Below, piece by piece: positions 34,355-42,679 of a DNA stretch of 64,000 nucleotides. Origin of the DNA: Rubrobacter aplysinae (GTDB lineage Bacteria > Actinomycetota > Rubrobacteria > Rubrobacterales > Rubrobacteraceae); contig NZ_LEKH01000001.1 in assembly GCF_001029505.1 (NCBI RefSeq), forward strand, positions 62,001-126,000, given 5' to 3'. A model generated the notes under the pieces. That model searched no databases. It saw only the letters and a program-made list of their open reading frames with translations, and was not told the DNA's origin. Every line of letters starts with the position of its first letter. Within the stretch, counting starts at the first letter, position 1. Position numbers and translations under genes: made by a program.

Positions 34355-35488
34355 CTAGTAGAAGATGTCTTTCTTTAGCTTCGAGTAGACCCGGTAGTAG
34401 TAGGGCTCCAGCCTGTACCAGGCCGCCGCCTTCCGGGGTTGTATGGCGAGGTCCATGCAGCCGACGAACTCCAGGATCTCTCCACCGAAGCCCTTCTTGA
34501 ACTTGTAGACTCCGTAGCCCGGGTCGCCCTCGTGGCGGTCGTCCGGGGACGGTACGCTGACCATGTCGTAGAAGGTAATGCCGCGGTCCTTGGCCCAGCG
34601 CATGACCTCCCACTGCAAGAGGTGGTTTGGTTTGAGGTTCTGCTTGTGCCCGGCGGAGGCGCTGTACATATACCAGAGCTTCTCCCCGAGGTCGAAGAAG
34701 TAGGCGATGGAGATCGGCTCTCCCTCTTGCTCGGCGACGAAGAACCGGCCCCGGTCCAGCTCCCACATCCGGCGCGTCAGGTCGTGCAAGTATTCCCTGG
34801 GACGGGCCAGGTGGTAGCCTTCCTTGTGCTCGGCCAGCTCCAGCATCCAGCCCCACAGGGTGTCGAACGCCCACTCGAAGTCTGCCGGCTGATAGACTTC
34901 CACCCCTTTGCGCCCGGCCAGACGTACATTGTATCGGGTAGTTTTGCCGCCCATATTCGCCATGAGCTCATCTTCTGCAAGAGAGAGATCCAGGGCTATG
35001 GTGTCCGAGAAGTTGAGGTCGTAGCGGGCTTTCTCAAAACCGGCTGACCGGAGTAGACCCTCGTAGCCGCCGCGGTGCCGGGAAAGCTCGGGCTCTATCT
35101 TCACGGTGTGCACGTTCCTGGAGGCCGCGATCTCCTCTACCCCGTCGAGAAAGGCCCTGACGGCCTCCTCGTCGTCCCAGGGGATCCACGGTCCCTTGGG
35201 GGCGTACATCAGGTATCCGGGGACGGGTAGGGTGCGGTAGAGCAGAAACTGGGCGGTACCCGCCACCTCTCCGTCTCTTTTGAGGATCAAGCGCAGGGGG
35301 CTCCAGCCTCGTTCCTCCTTGAACTCGCCCCACTGATGGCTCTGGAAGATATGGCCGCCGCCGGGGGAGGACTTTACGAGCCCGTCCCACCGCTCGTGAT
35401 CGTGGCCTTCGTACTCCCGCAGCGCGTAATCGGAGGCGTTTCTCTGCTCTCCGAAGGCCGTGATATCCCTGGAGCTAGAGTCTGGCAT
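34355..35488 (-). CDS. FemX/FemAB-type peptidyltransferase (copy 1)
   Basis: GNAT-fold transferase of 377 residues related to FemABX, which add amino acids from aminoacyl-tRNA to lipid II or wall peptides. GGGHIFQSHQWGEFK near the N-terminus, GKTTRYNVRLAGRKGVEV (about 175-195) and NHLLQWEVMRWAKDRGITFYDM are family segments. ATG 35488 lies three bases after the stop of the PLP decarboxylase gene, so it is the last gene of the ligase-decarboxylase set. It is clearly related to the two FemX copies at 40285-42554 but more distant. Acceptor and donor are unknown; use of a carrier-protein-bound donor is a possibility given the neighbours. Confidence 0.88.
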   Translation of the reverse strand: MPDSSSRDITAFGEQRNASDYALREYEGHDHERWDGLVKSSPGGGHIFQSHQWGEFKEERGWSPLRLILKRDGEVAGTAQFLLYRTLPVPGYLMYAPKGPWIPWDDEEAVRAFLDGVEEIAASRNVHTVKIEPELSRHRGGYEGLLRSAGFEKARYDLNFSDTIALDLSLAEDELMANMGGKTTRYNVRLAGRKGVEVYQPADFEWAFDTLWGWMLELAEHKEGYHLARPREYLHDLTRRMWELDRGRFFVAEQEGEPISIAYFFDLGEKLWYMYSASAGHKQNLKPNHLLQWEVMRWAKDRGITFYDMVSVPSPDDRHEGDPGYGVYKFKKGFGGEILEFVGCMDLAIQPRKAAAWYRLEPYYYRVYSKLKKDIFY

Positions 35489-35491
35489 GCG

Positions 35492-36892
35492 CTATCCGGC
35501 GGCGCTGGACCCGTGGCTAGTGGCGGGGAGGCCCGCCTGTTGGGCCAGCACGTCCTCGGGGCGTCCGCCCTGACGCAGCAAGTGGGCTTCGCCGTCCCGG
35601 ACCATGACCTCTGCCGGGGTCGGATGGCTCAGGAAACCCAGATTGGAGGCGCTGTAGCCGTACGCCCCGCTGTAGAAGACCCCGATCAGGTCCCCGACCT
35701 CCGTCTCCGCCAGCGGCAGGCTGGTCCCAAACATGTCCAGGGGCGTGCAGCACGGCCCGGCTACGGCGACCTCGGCCTCCTCAGGGTCGGCCTCCGGCCG
35801 GGAGAGGTTCAAGAGCGGGTAGGGCTTGCGGAAGACCTGGCCCATGTTGCCGGTCGCGGTGAGGTGGTGGTTCATGCCGCCGTCGGTGACGACGAAGGTC
35901 TTGCCGCGCACCTCTTTAACGTCCACCGCGCGGGTAACGTAGAGCCCGGCGTCGGCCACGAGATAGCGCCCGAGCTCGAAGATCATGCGCGCCCCCGCCA
36001 GCCGTTCGTCGGCCTTGTACGGGGTTATCGTCTCCCGGAAACCCTCTGCGAACCGTTCGAGCTCGAACTCCTGATCCTTCTCGAAGTACGGCACGCCGAA
36101 GCCGCCGCCGAAGTCCACCATCTGCAGGGGCTCGCCGGCGGCGTCCGCCGCCTGTAGCGCGAGCTCGGCGATGTTGCGGCAGTGCTCGACCAGCGGGTCC
36201 GCCTCGAACACCTGGGTCGCCGTGTACACGTGGATGCCCTTGAGCTTTAGCTGAGGGTAAGACTTTACCCGCTCGGCGGCCTCTGCGAGATCAGACTGGT
36301 CGAGGCCGAACTGCCCGACGGTGCCGCCCATGCGCATCCCGGAGCCCATGAGCTGTGCTTCGGGGTTGAGGCGCAGCCCAACGCCGGCCTCCTTGCCCTC
36401 GCTCTCGGCGACGGCGGCGAGGCGGTCGATCTCGCCCAGAGACTCGACGTTTATCGCCAGGATGCCGGATCTCACGGCCCGTCTTAGCTCGTCGTCGGTC
36501 TTCGCCGGGCCCGCGAAGAGGATGTCGTCGGCGTCGAAACCGGCGGCCTCTGCAACCGCCAGCTCCCCGGCGGAGGCGACCTCCGCGCCGGCCCCGGCAT
36601 CCTTTATTACCTGGCCCACGGCCAGGCTCGGGTTGGCCTTTACCGAAAAGGAGACCTCGAAGCCCTCGCCGAGGGCCTCGCGTACCCGCTGGACGCGGTC
36701 GGCGAGCATCCCGGCGTGGTACAGGTAGAACGGGGTGCCGTAGTCCTCGGCGATGCGCGAGAGCGGTGCGCCGCCCGGGGCGAACTCGCCTTTCGGGCCG
36801 TCAGCGAGGCCGCCGAAGCGCCGCAAGAGATTCCGGGCCTTTTCTACCTGGGCGCTCTGCGGGCTCGTCTTGGACTCATCTCCTGGACTCAT
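35492..36892 (-). CDS. PLP-dependent decarboxylase, diaminopimelate-decarboxylase fold (exosortase-A-locus type)
   Basis: Fold-type III enzyme of 466 residues with an alanine-racemase-like barrel and a C-terminal beta domain. PLP Lys is in FSVKANPSLAV, the phosphate loop is DFGGGFGVPY, and GPCCTPLDMFG and GAYGYSAS are the catalytic Cys and active-site segments. The GPxCTPLD motif resembles decarboxylases of exosortase-A-associated loci rather than housekeeping LysA. ATG 36892 overlaps the AMP ligase stop by four bases. With the ligase and carrier protein it probably decarboxylates an amino acid or a carrier-bound aminoacyl group to be used by a transferase (inference). Confidence 0.83.
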   Translation of the reverse strand: MSPGDESKTSPQSAQVEKARNLLRRFGGLADGPKGEFAPGGAPLSRIAEDYGTPFYLYHAGMLADRVQRVREALGEGFEVSFSVKANPSLAVGQVIKDAGAGAEVASAGELAVAEAAGFDADDILFAGPAKTDDELRRAVRSGILAINVESLGEIDRLAAVAESEGKEAGVGLRLNPEAQLMGSGMRMGGTVGQFGLDQSDLAEAAERVKSYPQLKLKGIHVYTATQVFEADPLVEHCRNIAELALQAADAAGEPLQMVDFGGGFGVPYFEKDQEFELERFAEGFRETITPYKADERLAGARMIFELGRYLVADAGLYVTRAVDVKEVRGKTFVVTDGGMNHHLTATGNMGQVFRKPYPLLNLSRPEADPEEAEVAVAGPCCTPLDMFGTSLPLAETEVGDLIGVFYSGAYGYSASNLGFLSHPTPAEVMVRDGEAHLLRQGGRPEDVLAQQAGLPATSHGSSAAG

Positions 36893-38457
36893 CCTGAGTA
36901 GGTCTCCTTGATCTTGGGTCGGTCTATCTTGCCGGAGGGGCCTTTCGGAAGCTCTCCGTCGTGGACCAGGATCTGACGCGGGATCATGTACTGCGGCGCG
37001 TTGGCCACGCAGTACTCGCGCAGGTGCTCCACGTCTCCATTATCCGCGTTATACTTGAAGCTGACCACTGCGACCACCCGCTCTCCGGTGGACTCGTCGG
37101 GCAGCCCGAAGGCACAGGCCTCGCTCACCTCACCGGTCGCGACCAGCAGGTTCTCGACCTCTTCCGGGCTCAGGCGGTACCCCTGGACCTTGATCATGGC
37201 GTCGTTGCGCCCGACGAAGTATAAAAAGCCGTCCTCGTCGCGCTTTACCAGATCGCCGGAGTACACGACGCGTTCCTTGTCCACGATCTCCTCCGGCGTG
37301 AACGGGGATGGCTTGAACCGTTCCCTGGTCGCGTCCTCCTTGCCCCAGTACCCGAGCGCCACCGTCGGGCCCCGGTGTACCAGCTCGCCGACCTCGTGGT
37401 CCTCCGCCTCCCGGTTGTCTTCGGTGACGACCCAGACGTCCGTGTCCGGGATGGCCTTGCCGATGCAGCCCTCCAAGCCGCGCTCGACCTCCGCTGGCGG
37501 CACGTAGGTCGAGCGGAACGCTTCCGTAAGGCCGTACATCAGGTAGATGTCCGTGGAGGGTAGCAGCCTCCTGAGCTCCTCTAGCTGCGAGTTCGGGATG
37601 CGCCCGCCCGTGTTGGAGATGTAGCGCAGGTGCTCCGGCGGCTCCTCTTCGAGGCTCTTGCGGTTTCGGATGAGGAGCGGCCACAGCGGCGGCACTCCGG
37701 CGAGGCCCGTGATCTCGTGCCCGCGCAAGCTCTTCAGCAGGTCTCCGGGCAGCCGGGAGTGCTGCAGCACGAGCGTCGCCCCGACCCGTAGTGAGGTCGT
37801 GAACTGGTTGAGCCCGGCGTCGAAGTTCAGCGGTAGGGCGGAGAGAATACGGTCTTCGGGGGTGTTCTCCAGGTAGGTGGAGACGATCTGGGCCCCGGCC
37901 ACCAGGTTGCGGTGGCTGAGGGCCACGCCCTTCGGCATCCCCGTGGAGCCCGAGGTGTAGATGATGCTCGACAGGTCGTTCTCCTGCACTCGCGGCGCGC
38001 CGGTCGGCTCCTCGCCGCTCTCCAGGACCCCGGTAAGCTCGTGTGACTCGTCCGCTACCGGCGGGGCCTCGCCGCCCTTGTGGAAGGCCGTCTTTACGAG
38101 CCCGGCGTCCAGGGTGGCGAGGCGGTCTGACTCGCCGATAAGCGCCCGCACGTCGCAGTCTCCGGCGATGTAGGCGACCTGCTGCGCCTTGAGCAACGGG
38201 TTTATGTTCACGAAGGCCGCGCCCGCCTTGGAGGCGGCGAGCATCGCCACGATGGCCTCCCAGGACTTCTCCATGTACACGCCGACCCGCTGGCCGCGCC
38301 GGATGCCGCCGTCTAGCAGGGCCGCGGCGAGGGCGTCGCTCTTGCGGTCGAGGTCCGCGTAGGTGTGGGAGTCTGAGCCGTCCACGACGGCTGGCTTATC
38401 CGGGCTTTGCTCCAGGCTGTTCGTTAGCAGGTCCTGGAAGGTGAACTCTGGGTGCAT
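36889..38457 (-). CDS. AMP-forming acyl/amino-acid:carrier ligase
   Basis: ANL-superfamily enzyme of 522 residues. Core motifs are complete: A3 YTSGSTGMPKG (about residues 168-178), A5 YGLTEAF, A7/A8 YSGDLVKRDEDGFLYFVGR and A10 GPSGKIDR with the catalytic Lys. It activates a carboxylate with ATP and most likely loads the adjacent stand-alone carrier protein (38518-38769). Overall it resembles the AMP ligase of exosortase-A-associated loci and, more distantly, DltA. Substrate cannot be read from sequence by eye. The stop overlaps the decarboxylase start. Confidence 0.88.
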   Translation of the reverse strand: MHPEFTFQDLLTNSLEQSPDKPAVVDGSDSHTYADLDRKSDALAAALLDGGIRRGQRVGVYMEKSWEAIVAMLAASKAGAAFVNINPLLKAQQVAYIAGDCDVRALIGESDRLATLDAGLVKTAFHKGGEAPPVADESHELTGVLESGEEPTGAPRVQENDLSSIIYTSGSTGMPKGVALSHRNLVAGAQIVSTYLENTPEDRILSALPLNFDAGLNQFTTSLRVGATLVLQHSRLPGDLLKSLRGHEITGLAGVPPLWPLLIRNRKSLEEEPPEHLRYISNTGGRIPNSQLEELRRLLPSTDIYLMYGLTEAFRSTYVPPAEVERGLEGCIGKAIPDTDVWVVTEDNREAEDHEVGELVHRGPTVALGYWGKEDATRERFKPSPFTPEEIVDKERVVYSGDLVKRDEDGFLYFVGRNDAMIKVQGYRLSPEEVENLLVATGEVSEACAFGLPDESTGERVVAVVSFKYNADNGDVEHLREYCVANAPQYMIPRQILVHDGELPKGPSGKIDRPKIKETYSG

Positions 38458-38517
38458 CGGGCTCCGTTTTGAGTGGGCTCTATCGGGGGTGTGTCTCGTG
38501 CTCGGTCTCCGGCTGCG

Positions 38518-38769
38518 TTAGGCCGTCTTCGAGGAGATCAGAGCCGCGATGTCGCTGACGGTGGCGAAGTTCTCCTCGTTCAGCTCGTCGTCCTCGACGG
38601 TCACGCCGAACTCCTGCTCCATGAACATCACGAGCTCCACGGTCTGCAGCGAGGTCAGCACGCCGTTGTCTATGAGCTGATAGTCGTCGGAGAGCTCGGT
38701 GCTCCCGGTAACGTTCTGCTTGAGCCAGTCCCGGATCTCGTTGGTGGCGTTGTCTGTGTCTACGGACAT
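38518..38769 (-). CDS. Acyl/peptidyl carrier protein
   Basis: Acidic carrier protein of 83 residues. The phosphopantetheine site is in DNGVLTSLQTVELVMFME, with Ser preceding Leu-Gln. Helix pattern and length match ACP/PCP. ATG 38769 follows CGGAGGTACGACAC. It is 60 bp upstream of the AMP ligase, which is the likely loading enzyme, and downstream of a GNAT-fold gene. An 87-bp gap before it contains a short CGGC/GCCG hairpin. Not a fatty-acid ACP by context, as no fab genes are present. Confidence 0.88.
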   Translation of the reverse strand: MSVDTDNATNEIRDWLKQNVTGSTELSDDYQLIDNGVLTSLQTVELVMFMEQEFGVTVEDDELNEENFATVSDIAALISSKTA

Positions 38770-38856
38770 GTGTCGTACCTCCGTGTCTGATTTTGTCTGA
38801 GGTTTACTTATCTCCGGCTTTTCGCCGTTTTCGCTGCCCGCTGCGGGGGACCGGAC

Positions 38857-40041
38857 CTACCGCATCCAGAAGGTCGCTTCGCCGTCGCCTATGTTATACG
38901 ACCAGTTGCCGAGGTCCGAGGCCACCTCGTGCCGGGCGGGATCCTCGAACCTGACCAGCACGGAGTCCCTGCGCTCCACGCTCCGGCTGAAGAACCCCAG
39001 CCTCCCGAGGTCCTTGCCCCGGGGCGTGGTCGGAGACTCCAGGTACCGGTACCTGACGATGTGGGCCCCCTGGTCTCTGAAGTACCGCACCGACTCTCGT
39101 AAGAGCGCGCGAGCCACGCTAGTGTATCCCGGCAGCACCGTCAGGTCGAGTATGTAGGCATCCTCCCCCTCCAGGGTTACCTTGACCACGGCGTAGCCTA
39201 GCAGGCCTCGCGCGTCCCTGACGCAGAGCACCTTTACCGGCGACTGCGGCGAGCCGGGACCGTAGCGCCACTGCAGGAAGGCGGCGTCCTTCTCCGGTAC
39301 GCAGGGCACCACGGAGGCGACCTTCTCGAAGAGCTCGTCGAAGGCCGTGTCGAAGCCCTCGGCCTCCTCGACCCTGTAGCCCTTGCCGTAGTCCTTGAGA
39401 AGCCTGTGATCCACACCGGCGAGAGCCCGGTTCAGGAGAGACTTTACCGGCGCTGGCAGTGGCTTACGCGGCGTCTCCAGCGGGATGGATCCAGTATCGT
39501 CCGACTGGGGTGCGTCTCCGGGGGCCAGAGTGGCGTGACGCGGCAGGCCGACCGCCCGCTTGAGGCGCTCGGATACGGCGGGTACCGGCAGCCGGGAGAC
39601 GTTGAGGAGCTTGACCGCGTACTGCATCTGGCCCGCGACCTCGGCCCCGAGCCGGGACTCGGTACTGATCACGGCCGGCAGCCGGTCGCAGGAGAAGCAG
39701 TTATCCACGCTCCCAAAGAAGCGCCGCATCAGGGAGAGCGCCTGGAAGCCGTGCTCCGGGTGGACCATGTAGTCGCCGGGAGTATAGGCCACCACCCGCC
39801 GGCCGTTTATCCGGTAGTACAGCGGAAGCGCGGCCAGATGACCCACGACCTCTCCGTCTCCGGTCACCGAGATCCAGCGCTCCACCCTCTCCCCGAGCGG
39901 ATGATGCTGGTAGCGGAGGTACATGGCCTCATACAAACCGGAGCCGCGGATACCCGAAAGCTCCGGGTAAGAGATGGCCCGTAGCCGGGAGACTCCTTCC
40001 CGGGACTCCTCCGGGCCGAGCTGGCGGATCACGGTCTTCAT
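38857..40041 (-). CDS. Long GNAT-fold acyltransferase of the envelope island (copy 1)
   Basis: Protein of 394 residues. The N-terminal half has GNAT-like strands (VVGHLAALPLYYRINGRRVVAYTPGDYMVHPEHGFQALS), and the C-terminal part a second acyltransferase-like segment (CVRDARGLLGYAVVKV...AYILDLTVLPGYTSVARALL). A CVPEKDAAFLQWRYGPGS segment is shared with the copy at 42680. ATG 40041 was chosen by alignment of the two copies over an Arg/Pro-rich extension to 40125. The substrate is unknown; location beside FemX and carrier genes suggests acylation of an envelope sugar, amine or lipid. Confidence 0.78.
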   Translation of the reverse strand: MKTVIRQLGPEESREGVSRLRAISYPELSGIRGSGLYEAMYLRYQHHPLGERVERWISVTGDGEVVGHLAALPLYYRINGRRVVAYTPGDYMVHPEHGFQALSLMRRFFGSVDNCFSCDRLPAVISTESRLGAEVAGQMQYAVKLLNVSRLPVPAVSERLKRAVGLPRHATLAPGDAPQSDDTGSIPLETPRKPLPAPVKSLLNRALAGVDHRLLKDYGKGYRVEEAEGFDTAFDELFEKVASVVPCVPEKDAAFLQWRYGPGSPQSPVKVLCVRDARGLLGYAVVKVTLEGEDAYILDLTVLPGYTSVARALLRESVRYFRDQGAHIVRYRYLESPTTPRGKDLGRLGFFSRSVERRDSVLVRFEDPARHEVASDLGNWSYNIGDGEATFWMR

Positions 40042-40284
40042 CAGATGGCGGCGACGTGCGAAACGGGGGCTTCGTGCGCCCGGCGGCGCGGGCAGGAGTG
40101 GGGCCGGGCGCCGGACTCGGGCCACCGGCCCCTGTCACCTTCCCTCTCTTCTTCGCTGCTGCGCACGAGACCTTCTTCCTTTCACGAGCCACGGGAGACT
40201 GCGCGGAGCCATTCTAAAGTCATTCTAAAGAGCGGAGTGTAATCCAGCCTCCCCCCGAATCCAAGCGGAGCCGGTAGCTCTGGC
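40042..40284. other. Intergenic gap with a tandem repeat containing TAGAAT
   Basis: The 243 bp between the second FemX gene and the GNAT gene hold no convincing frame. At 40210-40219 and 40221-40230 the 10-mer cattctaaag is repeated with one base between. Read on the minus strand each copy contains TTTAGAAT, a good minus-10-like element, pointing toward the GNAT/carrier/ligase genes. This could be a doubled promoter core or a tandem operator. Confidence 0.4.
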
Positions 40285-41418
40285 CTAGTAGAAGATGCTC
40301 TTCTTGAGCTTGAGGTAGGCCCGATAGTAGAGCGGCTCCAGCCTGTACCACATCGCGGCCAGGCGGGGCCTTACCGGAAGGTCCATACAGCCTATGAAAT
40401 CCACCACCTCGCCGCCGAAGCCCAGCTTGAACTTGTACACCCCGTAGTAGGGGTCGCTCTCGTCACGGTTCTCCTTTTTGGGTATCCCCACCATGTCGTA
40501 GTAGGTGATGCCCTGGCTCTTGGCCCAGCGCATTACCTCCCACTGCAGGACGTAGGTAGGCTTGAGCTTCCGGTTCTCCCGGTCCGAGGCACCCTGCATG
40601 TACCACATCTTGTTGCCGAAAACGAAGACGTAGACGACCGATAGCGGCTGTCCCTCGTGGAAGGCGAAGAAGAAATGGCCCTGATCCACCTCGTTCAACA
40701 GGCTCATCATGCGGTGGTAATACTCGGGCGGGCGCTTGAGGTCGTAGCCTTCCTTCTGCTCGGCCATGTCTCCGAGCCACTCGTAGAACTTCTCGAAGGC
40801 CCAGTCAAAGTCCTCGGGCTCCCGTACCTCCACTCCCTTGCGTCCGGCGAGCCGCACGTTGTACCTCGTGGTCTTCCCGGACATGTTTGCCATCAGCTCA
40901 TCTTCCGGCTGGTCGAGGTCCATGAGGATGGTGGCGTCGAAGTTTAGATCGTAGCGGGCCTTCTCGAAACCGATCCCGCCGAGCATCTTCTTTACGTCCT
41001 CACGCTCGTCATAGACCTCGGGCTCTATCTTCAGGGTGTGAGCGCCCTCGCGGCGGGCTATCCTTGTGGCCTCCTCGAAAAACGCCTCTACGGCCTCTGT
41101 ATCGTCCCAGGGCAGCCAGGGGCCCTTGGAGGCGTACATGACCTTGCCGGGTATGGGGAAGGTGGAGCGCAGGAGGAACTGTCCGGCCCCGGCGACCTCG
41201 CCGTCTTTCTCTAGTAAGAGGCGCAAAGGCTGCCAGCCCTGCTCTTTTTTGAACTTGCCCCACTGGTGACTCTGGAGCGCGTGGCCGCCGCCGGGGGAGG
41301 CCGCCAGCCAGGCGTCCCACTCCTGCTGGTCGGCGCCGGTGACCTCTCTGAGGCCGTATGCGCCTGTGGCCCGGCCCGGCGTCGTTTCCGGGGAGGTCCC
41401 GCTTGTCTCGTGTGCCAT
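40285..41418 (-). CDS. FemX/FemAB-type peptidyltransferase (copy 2)
   Basis: Protein of 377 residues with the FemABX fold; ATG 41418, 14 bp downstream of the stop of copy 3 on the same strand. Shared segments include GKTTRYNVRLAGRKGVEV, QGHFFFAFHEGQPLSVVYV and LQWEVMRWAKSQGITYYDM. The N-terminal half (coded by 40891-41263) is virtually identical in DNA to copy 3, and the last 40 codons are also close, but the central part (about residues 205-285) is quite different. That pattern points to a recent duplication or gene conversion with a divergent acceptor-recognition region (inference). Confidence 0.88.
   Translation of the reverse strand: MAHETSGTSPETTPGRATGAYGLREVTGADQQEWDAWLAASPGGGHALQSHQWGKFKKEQGWQPLRLLLEKDGEVAGAGQFLLRSTFPIPGKVMYASKGPWLPWDDTEAVEAFFEEATRIARREGAHTLKIEPEVYDEREDVKKMLGGIGFEKARYDLNFDATILMDLDQPEDELMANMSGKTTRYNVRLAGRKGVEVREPEDFDWAFEKFYEWLGDMAEQKEGYDLKRPPEYYHRMMSLLNEVDQGHFFFAFHEGQPLSVVYVFVFGNKMWYMQGASDRENRKLKPTYVLQWEVMRWAKSQGITYYDMVGIPKKENRDESDPYYGVYKFKLGFGGEVVDFIGCMDLPVRPRLAAMWYRLEPLYYRAYLKLKKSIFY
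40891..41263. repeat. 373-bp direct repeat shared with 42048-42420
   Basis: By eye alignment this block matches 42048-42420 at every base except one (41142 C versus 42299 T). It lies inside the two adjacent FemX genes in the same orientation, 1157 bp apart. Identity stops abruptly on the 3 prime side at 41264/42421, where the sequences diverge, and fades on the other side after a single mismatch. This indicates recent duplication or gene conversion. Confidence 0.9.
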
Positions 41419-41432
41419 CTACCGTCCCCCCT

Positions 41433-42554
41433 CTAGTAGAAGATGCTCTTCTTGAGCTTGAAGTAGGCCCGATAGTAGAGCGGCTCCAGCCTGTACCACA
41501 TCGCGGCCAGGCGGGGCCTTACCGGTAGGTCCATACAGCCTATGAAGTCCACCACCTCGCCGCCGAAGCCCAGCTTGAACTTCAGAACTCCGTAGTAGGG
41601 GTCGCTCTCGTTGCGGTTCTCCTTTTTCGGGGCGGCGACCATGTCGTAGAGGGTGACGCCCTGGCTCTTTGCCCAGCGCATTACCTCCCACTGCAGGGCG
41701 TAGTTGGGGAAGAGGTTCTGGCCGTGCTCGGCGGAGGCACTGAGCATGTAGTAGAGCTTCTCCCCGATTATGGAGAAGTAGCCGCCGGAGAGCGGCTCGC
41801 CCTCGTGGAAGGCGAAAAAGAAGTGCCCGTTGCCGGAGTCGTGGAGCATCTTCGTCTCGTCGTAGAAATACTTGCGGGGCCGGACGATGTGTACGCCCTC
41901 CTTGCGCTGCTCCAGATTCAGGGTCCACTCGTAGAACTTCTCGAAGGCCCAGTCAAAGTCCTCGGGCTCCCGTACCTCCACTCCCTCTTTCGCGGAGCGG
42001 CGGATGTTGTAGCGGGTGGTCTTGCCCTTCTTCCCGGACATGTTGGCCATCAGCTCATCTTCCGGCTGGTCGAGGTCCATGAGGATGGTGGCGTCGAAGT
42101 TTAGATCGTAGCGGGCCTTCTCGAAACCGATCCCGCCGAGCATCTTCTTTACGTCCTCACGCTCGTCATAGACCTCGGGCTCTATCTTCAGGGTGTGAGC
42201 GCCCTCGCGGCGGGCTATCCTTGTGGCCTCCTCGAAAAACGCCTCTACGGCCTCTGTATCGTCCCAGGGCAGCCAGGGGCCCTTGGAGGCGTACATGATC
42301 TTGCCGGGTATGGGGAAGGTGGAGCGCAGGAGGAACTGTCCGGCCCCGGCGACCTCGCCGTCTTTCTCTAGTAAGAGGCGCAAAGGCTGCCAGCCCTGCT
42401 CTTTTTTGAACTTGCCCCACCGGTGGCTCTGGAAGATATGGCCGCCGCCGGGGGAGGCCGCCAGCCAGGCGTCCCACTCCTGCTGGCCGGTGGGCTCTAC
42501 CTCCCTGGCGGAGTAGGCGGTGGTTTTCGGGGGTTTTGGGGGGCTCGTGCTCAT
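41433..42554 (-). CDS. FemX/FemAB-type peptidyltransferase (copy 3)
   Basis: FemABX-fold protein of 373 residues. ATG 42554 has AGGAGACGACT before it. Compared with copy 2 it has an inserted Lys-Gly and altered residues at the GKKGKTTRYNIRRSAKEG motif and a different middle (EQRKEGVHIVRPRKYFYDETKML; SGGYFSIIGEKLYYMLSASAEHGQ). The flanking halves are nearly identical to copy 2 at the DNA level. Differences are concentrated where FemX proteins contact the acceptor peptide and donor, so copies 2 and 3 may add successive or alternative residues to the same wall peptide (inference). Confidence 0.88.
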   Translation of the reverse strand: MSTSPPKPPKTTAYSAREVEPTGQQEWDAWLAASPGGGHIFQSHRWGKFKKEQGWQPLRLLLEKDGEVAGAGQFLLRSTFPIPGKIMYASKGPWLPWDDTEAVEAFFEEATRIARREGAHTLKIEPEVYDEREDVKKMLGGIGFEKARYDLNFDATILMDLDQPEDELMANMSGKKGKTTRYNIRRSAKEGVEVREPEDFDWAFEKFYEWTLNLEQRKEGVHIVRPRKYFYDETKMLHDSGNGHFFFAFHEGEPLSGGYFSIIGEKLYYMLSASAEHGQNLFPNYALQWEVMRWAKSQGVTLYDMVAAPKKENRNESDPYYGVLKFKLGFGGEVVDFIGCMDLPVRPRLAAMWYRLEPLYYRAYFKLKKSIFY

Positions 42555-42679
42555 AGTCGTCTCCTGTTAGGTCTCCTGTTAAATGTCTCGAAGCCACCGG
42601 AGCTATCGAGGCTGCAACGCCCCTGAGAATACTACTAGTGTCCGTGGCCGGCGTAGCGGCCGAGAGGGGCTGGCGGGGG

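Noticed and set aside
35492-36892. Housekeeping lysine-biosynthetic diaminopimelate decarboxylase
   Set aside because: The fold is right, but the overlap with the AMP ligase, the adjacent carrier protein and the GPCCTPLDMFG motif point to the exosortase-locus-type decarboxylase. LysA activity cannot be excluded completely.
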